Part shown: positions 1 to 7,196 of the stretch, piece after piece
Numbering within the stretch: the first letter of the stretch is position 1
Layout of the letters: each line of letters starts with the position of its first letter
DNA from: Acidimicrobiaceae bacterium
GTDB taxonomy: Bacteria > Actinomycetota > Acidimicrobiia > Acidimicrobiales > RAAP-2
DNA: 9,882 bases
Reading direction: 5' to 3'
Assembly: GCA_003151555.1 (NCBI GenBank)
Contig: PLXU01000115.1
Span: 1 to 9,882 of the forward strand
The notes under the pieces: model-generated
The model's input: only the letters and a program-made list of their open reading frames with translations
Databases searched by the model: none
Told to the model about the DNA's origin: nothing
Position numbers and translations under genes: made by a program

Positions 1-2
1 CA

Positions 3-131
3 ACAAAGACAGTCGCTCCCCCCGGTTTCCAAACCATCCGTCGCCGGTGGCAAATCTCGAAGCCGGGGGTCGCCGGGGATGACACGAATTCCGCAGAGGT
101 CCCAGCTGCGGGGCAAGGAGGTGCGCGATAG
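3..131 (+). CDS. Possible 3' end of an upstream gene (partial, uncertain)
   Basis: One plus-strand frame is open from the window edge to a TAG at 129-131, two bases before the TTG start of coxD. It would give a hydrophilic tail of about 42 residues ending in AAGQGGAR. Such tight spacing is usual inside an operon, and a cox subunit gene (coxM, coxS or coxL) would be expected here, but I do not recognise the tail as any of them. A second frame is also open from base 1 to a TGA at 160-162 with similar third-position GC, so the frame choice is not secure and the stretch could be noncoding leader instead. Confidence 0.3.
   Translation, partial: TKTVAPPGFQTIRRRWQISKPGVAGDDTNSAEVPAAGQGGAR
115..121 (+). 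promoter_or_regulatory. Ribosome binding site of coxD
   Basis: AAGGAGG lies 12 bases before TTG 134 and 18 bases before ATG 140. The spacing favours the TTG start, although even this is somewhat long. No other Shine-Dalgarno-like sequence is seen nearby. Confidence 0.6.
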
Positions 132-133
132 CG

Positions 134-1054
134 TTGGACATGTGTGCAAGCCATCGCCCTGAGCGGCAAACCCTTTCGCCCGAAGAGATCGCGCTCAAGC
201 TTGCCGAAGCCGGCTATATCGCCGAAAGCGAGCTCGCGACCGCCATCTCGCTGATGCAATTGCTCAAGCGTCCGCTGCTGCTCGAAGGCGAGGCGGGTGT
301 CGGCAAGACCGAGGTCGCCAAGGCGCTGGCGCTCGTGCACAACACTAAGCTCATCCGCCTCCAATGCTATGAGGGCCTCGATCAATCGGCGGCGCTCTAC
401 GAGTGGAACTACCAGCGCCAGCTGCTGGCCATCCGCTTGGCCGAGTCGCGGGGCCAGTCGATCGAGGACGCGGATCTCTTCACTGAGGAGTTCTTGCAGG
501 AGCGTCCCATTCTGGCGAGTATTCGCCACCAGGGCCCGACGGCGCCCGTGTTGCTGATCGACGAGATTGATCGGGCCGACGACGAGTTTGAGGCCATGCT
601 CTTTGAATTCCTGGGCGAGGCGTCAGTAACGGTGCCCGAGATTGGCACGTTCACCGCGACGCGCGCCCCCATCGTGGTGCTGACCTCGAACCGTAGCCGC
701 GAGCTACACGACGCGCTTCGACGGCGCTGTCTCTACCATTGGATCGAGTACCCCGAGGCGCGGCGCGCGGTCGAGATCCTCAGACGCACGGTACCGTCGT
801 CCAACGAGCAATTGCTCAGCACGGCGGCGGATTTTGTGGGCCGGGTGCGTACGTTAGACCTCGACAAGCCACCCGGCATGGCCGAAACGATCGACTGGGT
901 CTCGGCTCTGAGCGTGCTCGGGGTCTCGTCGCTCGTTCGCAGTGACGTCATCAGCACACTCGGCGCGATCGTCAAGACCTTCGACGATCGCCAGTGCGTG
1001 CTGGCCGCCCTGGGCGACCTGGGCTTCGGCGACGCCGTGGGCGTCAAGCAGTGA
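134..1054 (+). CDS. coxD: CoxD-type MoxR-family AAA+ ATPase (CO dehydrogenase maturation)
   Basis: This 306-residue AAA+ ATPase is of the MoxR/CoxD type, the usual length for the family. Walker A GEAGVGKT is at residues 52-59, Walker B VLLIDEID at 139-146, a sensor-1 region VVLTSNRS at 181-188, an arginine-rich RRRCLYHWIEYP segment at about 197-208 typical of CoxD, and the ETIDW sensor-2 signature from 251. In carboxydotrophs CoxD is a cytoplasmic, membrane-associated chaperone needed to build the copper-sulfur-molybdenum site of form I CO dehydrogenase, acting with the VWA protein CoxE; the same role is inferred here from the neighbouring coxG and coxE. The start used is TTG 134, with ATG 140 as alternative. 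The start is uncertain by two codons; the family call is firm. A related maturation role for another xanthine-oxidase-family enzyme (form II) cannot be excluded without the catalytic genes. Confidence 0.9.
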   Translation: MDMCASHRPERQTLSPEEIALKLAEAGYIAESELATAISLMQLLKRPLLLEGEAGVGKTEVAKALALVHNTKLIRLQCYEGLDQSAALYEWNYQRQLLAIRLAESRGQSIEDADLFTEEFLQERPILASIRHQGPTAPVLLIDEIDRADDEFEAMLFEFLGEASVTVPEIGTFTATRAPIVVLTSNRSRELHDALRRRCLYHWIEYPEARRAVEILRRTVPSSNEQLLSTAADFVGRVRTLDLDKPPGMAETIDWVSALSVLGVSSLVRSDVISTLGAIVKTFDDRQCVLAALGDLGFGDAVGVKQ

Positions 1055-1082
1055 ATCTGGGCGCGAAGCACGCGTCCGGACG

Positions 1083-1089
1083 AAAGGAG
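1083..1089 (+). promoter_or_regulatory. Ribosome binding site of coxG
   Basis: AAAGGAG lies seven bases before ATG 1097, which fixes that start in preference to the out-of-frame ATG at 1092. Confidence 0.75.
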
Positions 1090-1096
1090 TCATGAG

Positions 1097-1735
1097 ATGG
1101 AGATCAAGAACGAGTTCACCGTGAACGTCCCCATCGATCATGCGTGGGCGGTGCTGACCGACCTGGCGGTGGTGGCCTCCTGCCTGCCCGGTGCGCAGTT
1201 GACCGGACAAGAAGGAGACACGTACTTAGGCAAGGTCAAGATCAAGGTGGGACCAGTGGTGTCCGAGTACGCCGGCACCGCCGTGTTCACCGAGAAGGAC
1301 CCCGCACACTACCGAGCCGTCATCGAGGCGAAGGGCCGCAACAGCACGGGCGCCGGCACCGCCTCCGCCGTGATCACCGCGGGACTTCGCGCGGACGGTA
1401 CGAACACAATCGTCTCGGTCGACACCGATCTGAGCATCACCGGCAAGATCGCCCAGTTCGGCAAGTCGGCCATCGTCGAGGTCTCGGCGATTTTGATGGG
1501 CCAGTTCGTGACGTCACTCGAGGCCAAGCTCACCGAGACCCCGGCGCAGCCCCCAACCGAACCGACGAGCGCGGCGACAAACCCCGAAGCTCCGACGCCG
1601 CCGCCGGCCGTCGCCGACGAGCCCGAAGCGATCGACATCATGAGCATCGCGCGTGGCACGATCTACAAGCGACTCATACCGGTGGTGATCGCCATCGTGG
1701 TTATCGTCGTGGTAATTGTCCTCCTTGACCGATAG
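1097..1735 (+). CDS. coxG: CoxG-type SRPBCC protein with C-terminal membrane anchor
   Basis: A 212-residue protein. Residues 1-145 form an SRPBCC (START-like) domain of the CoxG family, shown by the CLPGA motif at 29-33, the KVKIKVGPV strand at 46-54 and the GKIAQFG motif at 116-122. A proline/threonine/alanine-rich linker (about 147-175) leads to a single hydrophobic helix at 193-210 followed by a short DR tail. CoxG in carboxydotrophs recruits CO dehydrogenase to the cytoplasmic membrane, and the domain order here fits a cytosolic SRPBCC domain tethered by a tail anchor. It lies 42 bases after coxD, and its 3' end overlaps the predicted start of coxE, so the three genes look like one transcript. 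The family call is strong; the membrane recruitment role is inferred from relatives. Confidence 0.88.
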   Translation: MEIKNEFTVNVPIDHAWAVLTDLAVVASCLPGAQLTGQEGDTYLGKVKIKVGPVVSEYAGTAVFTEKDPAHYRAVIEAKGRNSTGAGTASAVITAGLRADGTNTIVSVDTDLSITGKIAQFGKSAIVEVSAILMGQFVTSLEAKLTETPAQPPTEPTSAATNPEAPTPPPAVADEPEAIDIMSIARGTIYKRLIPVVIAIVVIVVVIVLLDR

Positions 1736-2936
1736 TCCACTCTCGTCGACCGGTCTGCTCGCGGGAGTGGACCGCGCCGCCTTTGTCGTGTCGCTCATCG
1801 AGAATCTTCGCCGAGCCGGCATCTCCGTGGGGTATTCGAGTCTGGAGACCCTCAGCGCCGCCCTGGGCCAGTACGTGCCGGACACGCTCAACAGCCTGTA
1901 CTGGACCACCCGAGTCACGTTGATTAAGCGCAAACAGGATCTGGCCCGCTTCGACGAGGTGTTCAACGCCGTCTTCGGCACGGCGCACGCCCAGCTCGAT
2001 CCCCACGCGCGACGAGACGCCCTCTCGTCATCGCCAACCCCCGACGACGCCGCGGCACCCATGCCCAATGCGCGCGATTCGTCGAGCGATGAGGAGGGCG
2101 CCACCTGGGTGAGCGTGCCTCGAAACATGGGCGCGGCCGAGCACGACTACGATCAAAATCTTTTTCCCGAGCGACTCGCGAGCTCGGTGGAGGGTCTCGG
2201 TGATCTGCCGTTCCCGCAATTCGACGCGGACGATCTGGCGTTACTCGCCGAATGGCTCAATGACGCGTGGACGGCGTGGCCGACTCGGCGCTCGCGACGA
2301 TCGAAGCCCCATCACGCGGGCCGTCGCGTCGCTCTTCGTCCAACCCTGCAGCACGCGCGACGCACAGGCTTCGAACCAATTCATATAGTGCGTACGCTGC
2401 AGTTGGAAAAGCCCCGTCGCGTGGTCATGCTGTGCGATGTCAGCCAGTCCATGGAGAGCTACGCCACGGCCTACCTGCACCTGATGCGCGCGGCGGTCAT
2501 CAATGTGGACGCCGAAGTCTTCGCGTTCGCGACGACGCTGACCCGTTTGACGGCGGTGCTGACCCACCAGTCGCCCGAGACCGCCATTGATCTCGCGACG
2601 TCGACCGTGGTCGACCGCTACGGCGGCACACGAATCGCGTCCAACATCCGCGCGCTGCTGCGCTCGCGCTATGGGGGCTGCGTTCGCGGCGCCATTGTCT
2701 TGATCGCGTCTGATGGCTGGGACTCCGAGGAGCCCACAGAGATGACCGCAGCAATGGCCAGGCTCCGACGACGGGCCCACCGGGTGCTGTGGCTCAACCC
2801 ACGAGTGTCGGCTCCGGGCTATCAGCCACTGGTGGGTTCGATGGCGGCGGCTCTTCCGTACTGCGACAGGTTTCTCGCGGCGGACACCCTTCGTGATCTC
2901 GCCGCCGTGGTCAGGGCAATCACCACGATCGATTGA
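1716..2936 (+). CDS. coxE: CoxE-type von Willebrand factor A domain protein
   Basis: A 406-residue VWA protein of the CoxE family (about the usual length). The N-terminal helical region (about 20-90) is typical of CoxE, then a low-complexity acidic/Ser/Pro linker (about 98-135), a basic stretch RRSRRSKPHHAGRRVALRPT (191-210), and the VWA domain from about 235. The metal-ion-dependent adhesion site is intact: D241, S243 and S245 in DVSQS, T305 in GGTRIASN, and D333 in ASDGWD. CoxE is the expected partner of the CoxD ATPase in maturing the molybdenum active site. TTG 1716 lies 20 bases inside coxG; TTG 1725 and GTG 1767 are alternatives, and none has a clear Shine-Dalgarno sequence, so translation is probably coupled to coxG. 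The family call is firm, the start is not. Confidence 0.88.
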   Translation: MSSLTDSPLSSTGLLAGVDRAAFVVSLIENLRRAGISVGYSSLETLSAALGQYVPDTLNSLYWTTRVTLIKRKQDLARFDEVFNAVFGTAHAQLDPHARRDALSSSPTPDDAAAPMPNARDSSSDEEGATWVSVPRNMGAAEHDYDQNLFPERLASSVEGLGDLPFPQFDADDLALLAEWLNDAWTAWPTRRSRRSKPHHAGRRVALRPTLQHARRTGFEPIHIVRTLQLEKPRRVVMLCDVSQSMESYATAYLHLMRAAVINVDAEVFAFATTLTRLTAVLTHQSPETAIDLATSTVVDRYGGTRIASNIRALLRSRYGGCVRGAIVLIASDGWDSEEPTEMTAAMARLRRRAHRVLWLNPRVSAPGYQPLVGSMAAALPYCDRFLAADTLRDLAAVVRAITTID

Positions 2937-2951
2937 TCGCAGGGGTCGCGA

Positions 2952-3419
2952 CTAGTGGGGCCGGCCCCCGGCCATCAGGTCGAGCACGTGCTCAAGGACG
3001 TCGCTGACCGCCTCAAAATGTTCCTTGACGGCCTTGGGCGAACCCGGGAGATTGACGATCAGCGTGTCGCCACGCGTGCCAGCACTGCCCCGGGAAAGTC
3101 GTCCGAGCGAGTTGGTCGCGCGCATTGCTTCGCTCAAACCCGGCGCCTGTCGCTCGAGAACTCGGTTAGTGCCTTCGGGAGTCTGATCAGTGGGAGAGAA
3201 TCCGGTTCCCCCGGTCGTGAGGAGGAGACCCGCAAAGTTCTCGCTCAGGCGAAGCAGCGTTGCGGCGACCTCATCCTGCCCGTCCGCAATCACCGCTCGA
3301 TCCACCACCGTAAAACCGGCGTTGGTGAGCATTTCAACTAGGGCGTCCCCCGAGTCGTCATCGCGGGCGTGCGCGGCGACGGACGTGGATACGGTGAGAA
3401 CCTTGGCGTTGAAATTCAC
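2952..3419 (-). CDS. mogA: MogA/MoaB-family molybdopterin adenylyltransferase
   Basis: A 155-residue single-domain protein of the MoaB/MogA family. Signatures in order: TTGGTG at 68-73, the DxTPE motif (D78-E82), PGLSEAMR at 93-100, RGSAGTRG at 110-117, and LPGSPKAV at 124-131. MogA-type enzymes use MgATP to adenylylate molybdopterin, the activated form into which molybdate is then inserted; this occurs in the cytoplasm. The gene converges on coxE, with 15 bases between the two stops, and so lies against a molybdoenzyme maturation cluster. The GTG start at 3419 has no Shine-Dalgarno sequence and an in-frame TAG just upstream; it begins four bases after the stop of a small minus-strand frame, which suggests coupled translation. 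MogA and MoaB cannot be told apart by eye, so the symbol is provisional. Confidence 0.85.
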   Translation of the reverse strand: MNFNAKVLTVSTSVAAHARDDDSGDALVEMLTNAGFTVVDRAVIADGQDEVAATLLRLSENFAGLLLTTGGTGFSPTDQTPEGTNRVLERQAPGLSEAMRATNSLGRLSRGSAGTRGDTLIVNLPGSPKAVKEHFEAVSDVLEHVLDLMAGGRPH

Positions 3420-3423
3420 GTCG

Positions 3424-3585
3424 TCAGGCTATCGCCCAGTCTCGGACACGTTCAAGACCGCCGGCACCCTGACGGACCACGAGAGAAGCGCCGCATCGTG
3501 CGAAGTGAGCGAAGCAATACGTAAAGCGCTGGTCGATCGCCGCGCGAGCGGATGAGTCACGAAGCAACGTCGAGACGTGGTCCAC
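3424..3585 (-). CDS. Small open reading frame (53 aa) upstream of mogA, function unknown
   Basis: A GTG-initiated frame of 53 codons fills most of the 197-base gap between the cyclase gene and mogA. It is preceded by AGGAGGTGAG (3600-3591 on the minus strand), nearly full complement to the 16S rRNA tail, nine bases from the GTG. The stop TGA (3426-3424) is four bases before the mogA GTG. The product begins MDHVSTLLRDSS and ends ERVRDWAIA; it has two cysteines, no obvious membrane segment, and I recognise no family. Its third-position GC looks lower than in the neighbours, which counts against strong coding selection. It could be a true small protein or a leader whose translation delivers ribosomes to mogA. 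Confidence 0.5.
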   Translation of the reverse strand: MDHVSTLLRDSSARAAIDQRFTYCFAHFARCGASLVVRQGAGGLERVRDWAIA

Positions 3586-3590
3586 GAGCC

Positions 3591-3600
3591 CTCACCTCCT
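3591..3600 (-). promoter_or_regulatory. Strong Shine-Dalgarno sequence before the small frame
   Basis: The minus strand reads AGGAGGTGAG, the best Shine-Dalgarno match seen in the window. It is nine bases from GTG 3585 and over 170 bases from the mogA start, so it serves the small frame, not mogA directly. Confidence 0.6.
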
Positions 3601-3616
3601 CGGAACTCGACCTTCC

Positions 3617-6600
3617 TTAATCCCCGATGGGGTCAGTTACCTCGGCAAGTCGCAGGGCGAGGACCTGGGCACCAATCTGCTCGAAAATGTCACGGGCCTC
3701 TTTGGCCACCGTTGCCTCGGGGTGATCTTTACCGAGCACGAGCACAAGGTCGAGTTCGCACAGTGCGGTATCGAGGACGCTCTCCACCAACCGCCAGCGT
3801 TCGATTGCATCTAGGTACAACTCCGCCGCATCGTCGGTTCTTCCCTCGAGCGCCGCGATTCCTGCTTCGGCGGTGCGACGCTGCGCGGCCATGGCGCGAC
3901 CTCGAATCCGCTGCATGGCCGCGAGAACTGACCGTAGCTCCTCGAGATTCCCCAACCACAACGCGGCGCGAGCGGCGATTCCTAAGGCGGCGGCGCTGTT
4001 AATACCCATCGGATCCAACTGAACCGCCCGATTCGCGTCTCGCAGTGCGGTCGCTAGATCGCCGTTGGCGAGCGCCACGAACGCCAAGGTCGTGAGTCTC
4101 GTCGTCTGCGATGCGAGACTGGCGTCGCCCGTCTCACTACCAAGTGCCAGCAATTCGTCGGCCCGAATCGAGTTGCCACCCATCGCCGCCAGCACCGCCT
4201 CCAGTCCGGCTAACCATTCCTTGTTCCACTGGGACAGCTCACGTTGGTGCAGTTCATCGGCCACGGCCCGCGACTCACCCCATAGACCGAGATAGAGGGA
4301 CGTCTCGGTGATGTTCAACATGTTCGTGATCTCGATACCGCGAGTTCCCGCCCGACGGGCCAAATCCACGGCCTCGTTGGCGACGTCCACCATACCCCTC
4401 GGATTGTCAGGGAGCATGTACAAGCTGAGGCCCGTCCTAGCGCGAGTCTGTTCGTAGAGTTCACCAGCCGCGTCGGCGATGCTCGCCATGCCACGAGCCA
4501 GCATCACCGCTTCACGGTGTCGGCCCAAGGTAAACAACGCAAGCGACCGCGATCCGAGCGCACTCGCCAGCAGGGCGTCGTCGTCGAGTTCCTCGGCCAA
4601 TCGCAGTGCCGTCTCGCACCAACCGATGGCTCGTTCGACCTCACTCCCGTGAGCGAGCACACCGGCGATGGAACCGGCCAGTTTGGCGCGTACGCGCGTC
4701 GCACGAGGGCCGACGCGCTCAAAGGCCTGTTCGCAGAGATCAATTGATTCGTCGATGCGGCCAATGAATGACAGGGGAAATGCGAGATTCGACACCGCGA
4801 GTCCCCAGGCAACGAGGTCACCCTGGTCCAGATAGATGGCGCTCGCCTTCTCCAGATACTCGATTGCGGACTCATAGTGCTGTCGATGAACCGCCGCGGT
4901 ACTCGCCCGCTCAAGCAGTGGCGCTAACGCGGTGTCGTCGGGCGCCAGTTCGATGGCCTGGTCGAACAGGACGGCCGCCTGCTCCGGCGATCCCAGCGAT
5001 AGTGCGCGCTGGCCCGCTCGGTCGAGCCACTCGAGGGCCTTGGGCAGCAATTCCTCATTGTTGGCTTCATCGGGACTGGCCCGATAGGCCTCGATGTAGT
5101 GAGCGGCGATGATCCCGGCTAATTCCTCCTCACCCAGGGACTCGGCGTAGCGGGCGATCGCCGCGTGCTTGGACTGACGATCGCGACGGGCCAACGTGCC
5201 GACAGCCACTTCACGGATCACGCCCTGGACGAAACCAAACTGCCCGCGTTCGGGCGAACGGGGATCGTTGTCGGCGAACAAGTATTCCTTGCGCACCAGG
5301 TCACGTAGCTCGACCTCCAGGTCCTCCACCGACTCGCCACTCACCACGCGCAGGCTCTCGATGGAGAATGTCGAACCCACGATGCCGGCGTCCTGCAATA
5401 AAGCACGCTGGCGCGGCGTCAATGAATCCAGTCTCGACGCGATCAACGCGTGCAGTGTCTCGGGGATTTCGAGTGGGCCGAGTTCGGCCTGCACTTGATA
5501 GCCGTCGTCGATCTGTACGATGACCCCGCGGTCGACCAGCATGCGAATCGTCTCGACGGCGTAGAGCGGAACGCCTTCGGCCCGCTCGAGGACTCGATCC
5601 GATACCTCGGCGGGGAGTCCCCGTACGAATCCATTCAGGAGTTCACTCATTGCCGACGTCGACAACGGTTCGAGGTGCAAAGAGGTGAAGTTGCGAAGTC
5701 CTGCGCCCCACGACGGTCGCCGGTCCATGAGTTCAGGGCGCGAGAGGGTGACAATGAGGATCGAGAAACCCTTAGACCACTCGAGCATCGACTCGACGAA
5801 GTCGATGAGCCCGGCGTCGGCCCACTGCAGATCCTCGAAGATGAGCACGGTCGGTCCCTGTTCGGCGATTCGTTCGAAGAACGTGCGCCACGCCGAGAAG
5901 ATCTCGTCGCGATTGCTCGAAGGAGCGTCAGCGAAGCCCAAGAGGTGCGCGAGATGTTGAAGGATCCACTGCCGTTCCTCTTCGTCACTCACGAACTGTA
6001 CGAGGCACTCGGTCAACTTCGCCAGCGATGAATGCGCGTCCTCGACCTCGAGGATGCCTGCGCGCATCCTCACCATCTCGCCTAGCGCACCGAAGGTGAT
6101 GCCTTCGCCGTAGGCGCGCGAGCGCCCTTCGTGCCAGTAGACATTGTCGGCCAGCCCGTCGACGTACTTGAGGAACTCCCAGGCGAGTCGACTCTTGCCG
6201 ATGCCGGGAATGCCCGTCACTGAGACTAGGCGGGCCCGCTGCTCTCGCGCGGTCGCGTGCAGGAGCTCCTTGATCTGGCGTATCTCCTCCTCGCGACCGA
6301 CGAACGGAGGCTCGAGCCGCTGGGCGCGTCCGAGACCCTTGCGCTGGGCGACCACTCGCAGGGCGCGCCACGCCTTGATCGTGACGGCCTTGCCCTTGAG
6401 TTCGAGCGCGCCGACTTCTTCGAAGGCAATCGCCCCCGACGCCGCGCGCCACGTCGACTCGTCGACGAGCACCGTTCCCGCCTCCGCGGCACCCTGGACC
6501 CGCGACGCGGAATTGACCGTGTCGCCGAGCACCATGCCTTCAGAGACCTTGCCAATAGTGATCGCGACCTCGCCGGTGACAACGCCCCCGCGGGCACGAA

Positions 6601-7114
6601 GTCCCGTGTTGCCCGTGTCATCGCCCAATTCACTGACGGCTGCCACGACGTCCAGCGCCGCGCGCACGGCCCGCTCGGCGTCATCTTCGTTGGCGACTGG
6701 CGCGCCCCAGACCGCCATCACGGCGTCGCCAATGAACTTCTCAATCGTGCCGCCGTAGCTTTCGATGATCCGTTGAGCACGGTCGAAATACTGGGTCAGG
6801 AGCTCTCGAACGCTCTCGGGATCACGCTGTTCGGCTAAGGGCGTGAAGCCAACCAGGTCCACGAAGAGCACGGAGCACAGTCGCCGCTCGGCAACGACCA
6901 CGGTTGCATCGTCCGTCGGGCCAGAGGTGCTTCGAGCCGGCGCAGACGCGGGAGTGGGGACCGACGACACCGGCGAGCCGCAATTCGCGCAGAAGGGTTT
7001 GCCGGCAAGAAGTTCGGCGCCGCAGGAGGGGCAGGCCGGGACCATGGCCGCCCCGCAGTTCGCGCAGAACGGCTTGCTATCCGGTGTCTCGCCACGGCAC
7101 GACCAACATTGCAT
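3617..7114 (-). CDS. Zinc-ribbon / class III nucleotide cyclase / STAND ATPase / TPR regulator
   Basis: A 1165-residue multidomain protein, numbered from ATG 7114. Two zinc ribbons come first (C3, C6, C17, C20 and C28, C31, C42, C45), then a Pro/Ala/Ser linker, then a class III adenylate/guanylate cyclase domain (about 77-255), an AAA_16/STAND NTPase (Walker A GIPGIGKS at 301-308; Walker B VLIFED at 423-428 followed by LQWAD), and helical TPR-like repeats from about 690 to the end. Cyclase residues visible: metal-binding D86 and D130, purine-contacting K126, transition-state N201 and R205. The second purine-specifying position, seven before N201, is Met194 rather than Asp. No LuxR-type HTH is present at the C-terminus. 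It is probably a cytoplasmic signalling protein making cAMP or a related nucleotide; ligand and targets are unknown. AAGGGG five bases upstream favours ATG 7114 over ATG 7138. Confidence 0.88.
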   Translation of the reverse strand: MQCWSCRGETPDSKPFCANCGAAMVPACPSCGAELLAGKPFCANCGSPVSSVPTPASAPARSTSGPTDDATVVVAERRLCSVLFVDLVGFTPLAEQRDPESVRELLTQYFDRAQRIIESYGGTIEKFIGDAVMAVWGAPVANEDDAERAVRAALDVVAAVSELGDDTGNTGLRARGGVVTGEVAITIGKVSEGMVLGDTVNSASRVQGAAEAGTVLVDESTWRAASGAIAFEEVGALELKGKAVTIKAWRALRVVAQRKGLGRAQRLEPPFVGREEEIRQIKELLHATAREQRARLVSVTGIPGIGKSRLAWEFLKYVDGLADNVYWHEGRSRAYGEGITFGALGEMVRMRAGILEVEDAHSSLAKLTECLVQFVSDEEERQWILQHLAHLLGFADAPSSNRDEIFSAWRTFFERIAEQGPTVLIFEDLQWADAGLIDFVESMLEWSKGFSILIVTLSRPELMDRRPSWGAGLRNFTSLHLEPLSTSAMSELLNGFVRGLPAEVSDRVLERAEGVPLYAVETIRMLVDRGVIVQIDDGYQVQAELGPLEIPETLHALIASRLDSLTPRQRALLQDAGIVGSTFSIESLRVVSGESVEDLEVELRDLVRKEYLFADNDPRSPERGQFGFVQGVIREVAVGTLARRDRQSKHAAIARYAESLGEEELAGIIAAHYIEAYRASPDEANNEELLPKALEWLDRAGQRALSLGSPEQAAVLFDQAIELAPDDTALAPLLERASTAAVHRQHYESAIEYLEKASAIYLDQGDLVAWGLAVSNLAFPLSFIGRIDESIDLCEQAFERVGPRATRVRAKLAGSIAGVLAHGSEVERAIGWCETALRLAEELDDDALLASALGSRSLALFTLGRHREAVMLARGMASIADAAGELYEQTRARTGLSLYMLPDNPRGMVDVANEAVDLARRAGTRGIEITNMLNITETSLYLGLWGESRAVADELHQRELSQWNKEWLAGLEAVLAAMGGNSIRADELLALGSETGDASLASQTTRLTTLAFVALANGDLATALRDANRAVQLDPMGINSAAALGIAARAALWLGNLEELRSVLAAMQRIRGRAMAAQRRTAEAGIAALEGRTDDAAELYLDAIERWRLVESVLDTALCELDLVLVLGKDHPEATVAKEARDIFEQIGAQVLALRLAEVTDPIGD

Positions 7115-7165
7115 TGTGTCCCCTTGGCTCGGAATCATACGGGATTACTGCCGCGCTCTGCCGCG

Positions 7166-7196
7166 ATTTTAGGGGCCCGACTCCGGGGTCGGTCAA
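7166..7196 (-). promoter_or_regulatory. Possible promoter of the cyclase gene
   Basis: On the minus strand, TTGACC (7196-7191), a 19-base spacer and TAAAAT (7171-7166) resemble a sigma-70-type promoter that would start transcription near 7159, about 45 bases before ATG 7114. The long spacer makes this weak. A 16-base palindrome fills most of the spacer and could be an operator. Confidence 0.33.

Noticed and set aside
1144..1728. Plus-strand frame within coxG giving an Arg/Gly/His-rich protein
   Set aside because: It is a frame shadow of coxG, whose own frame has a good ribosome binding site and recognisable SRPBCC motifs.
2957..2968. Perfect palindrome GGGGCCGGCCCC near the coxE-mogA junction, as a terminator
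   Set aside because: It encodes the Gly-Gly-Arg-Pro end of MogA and has no T-run on either side; a GC-only palindrome of this length is not surprising in such GC-rich DNA.
3622..3632. CCCCGATGGGG at the end of the cyclase gene, as a terminator
   Set aside because: The stem is only four pairs, it encodes the last residues of the protein, and no T-run follows on the minus strand.
5450..6758. Long open frames on the plus strand opposite the cyclase gene
   Set aside because: They are antisense to clearly conserved domains (cyclase, Walker motifs), give Arg/Ser/Pro-rich products with no family resemblance, and are expected by chance in GC-rich coding DNA.
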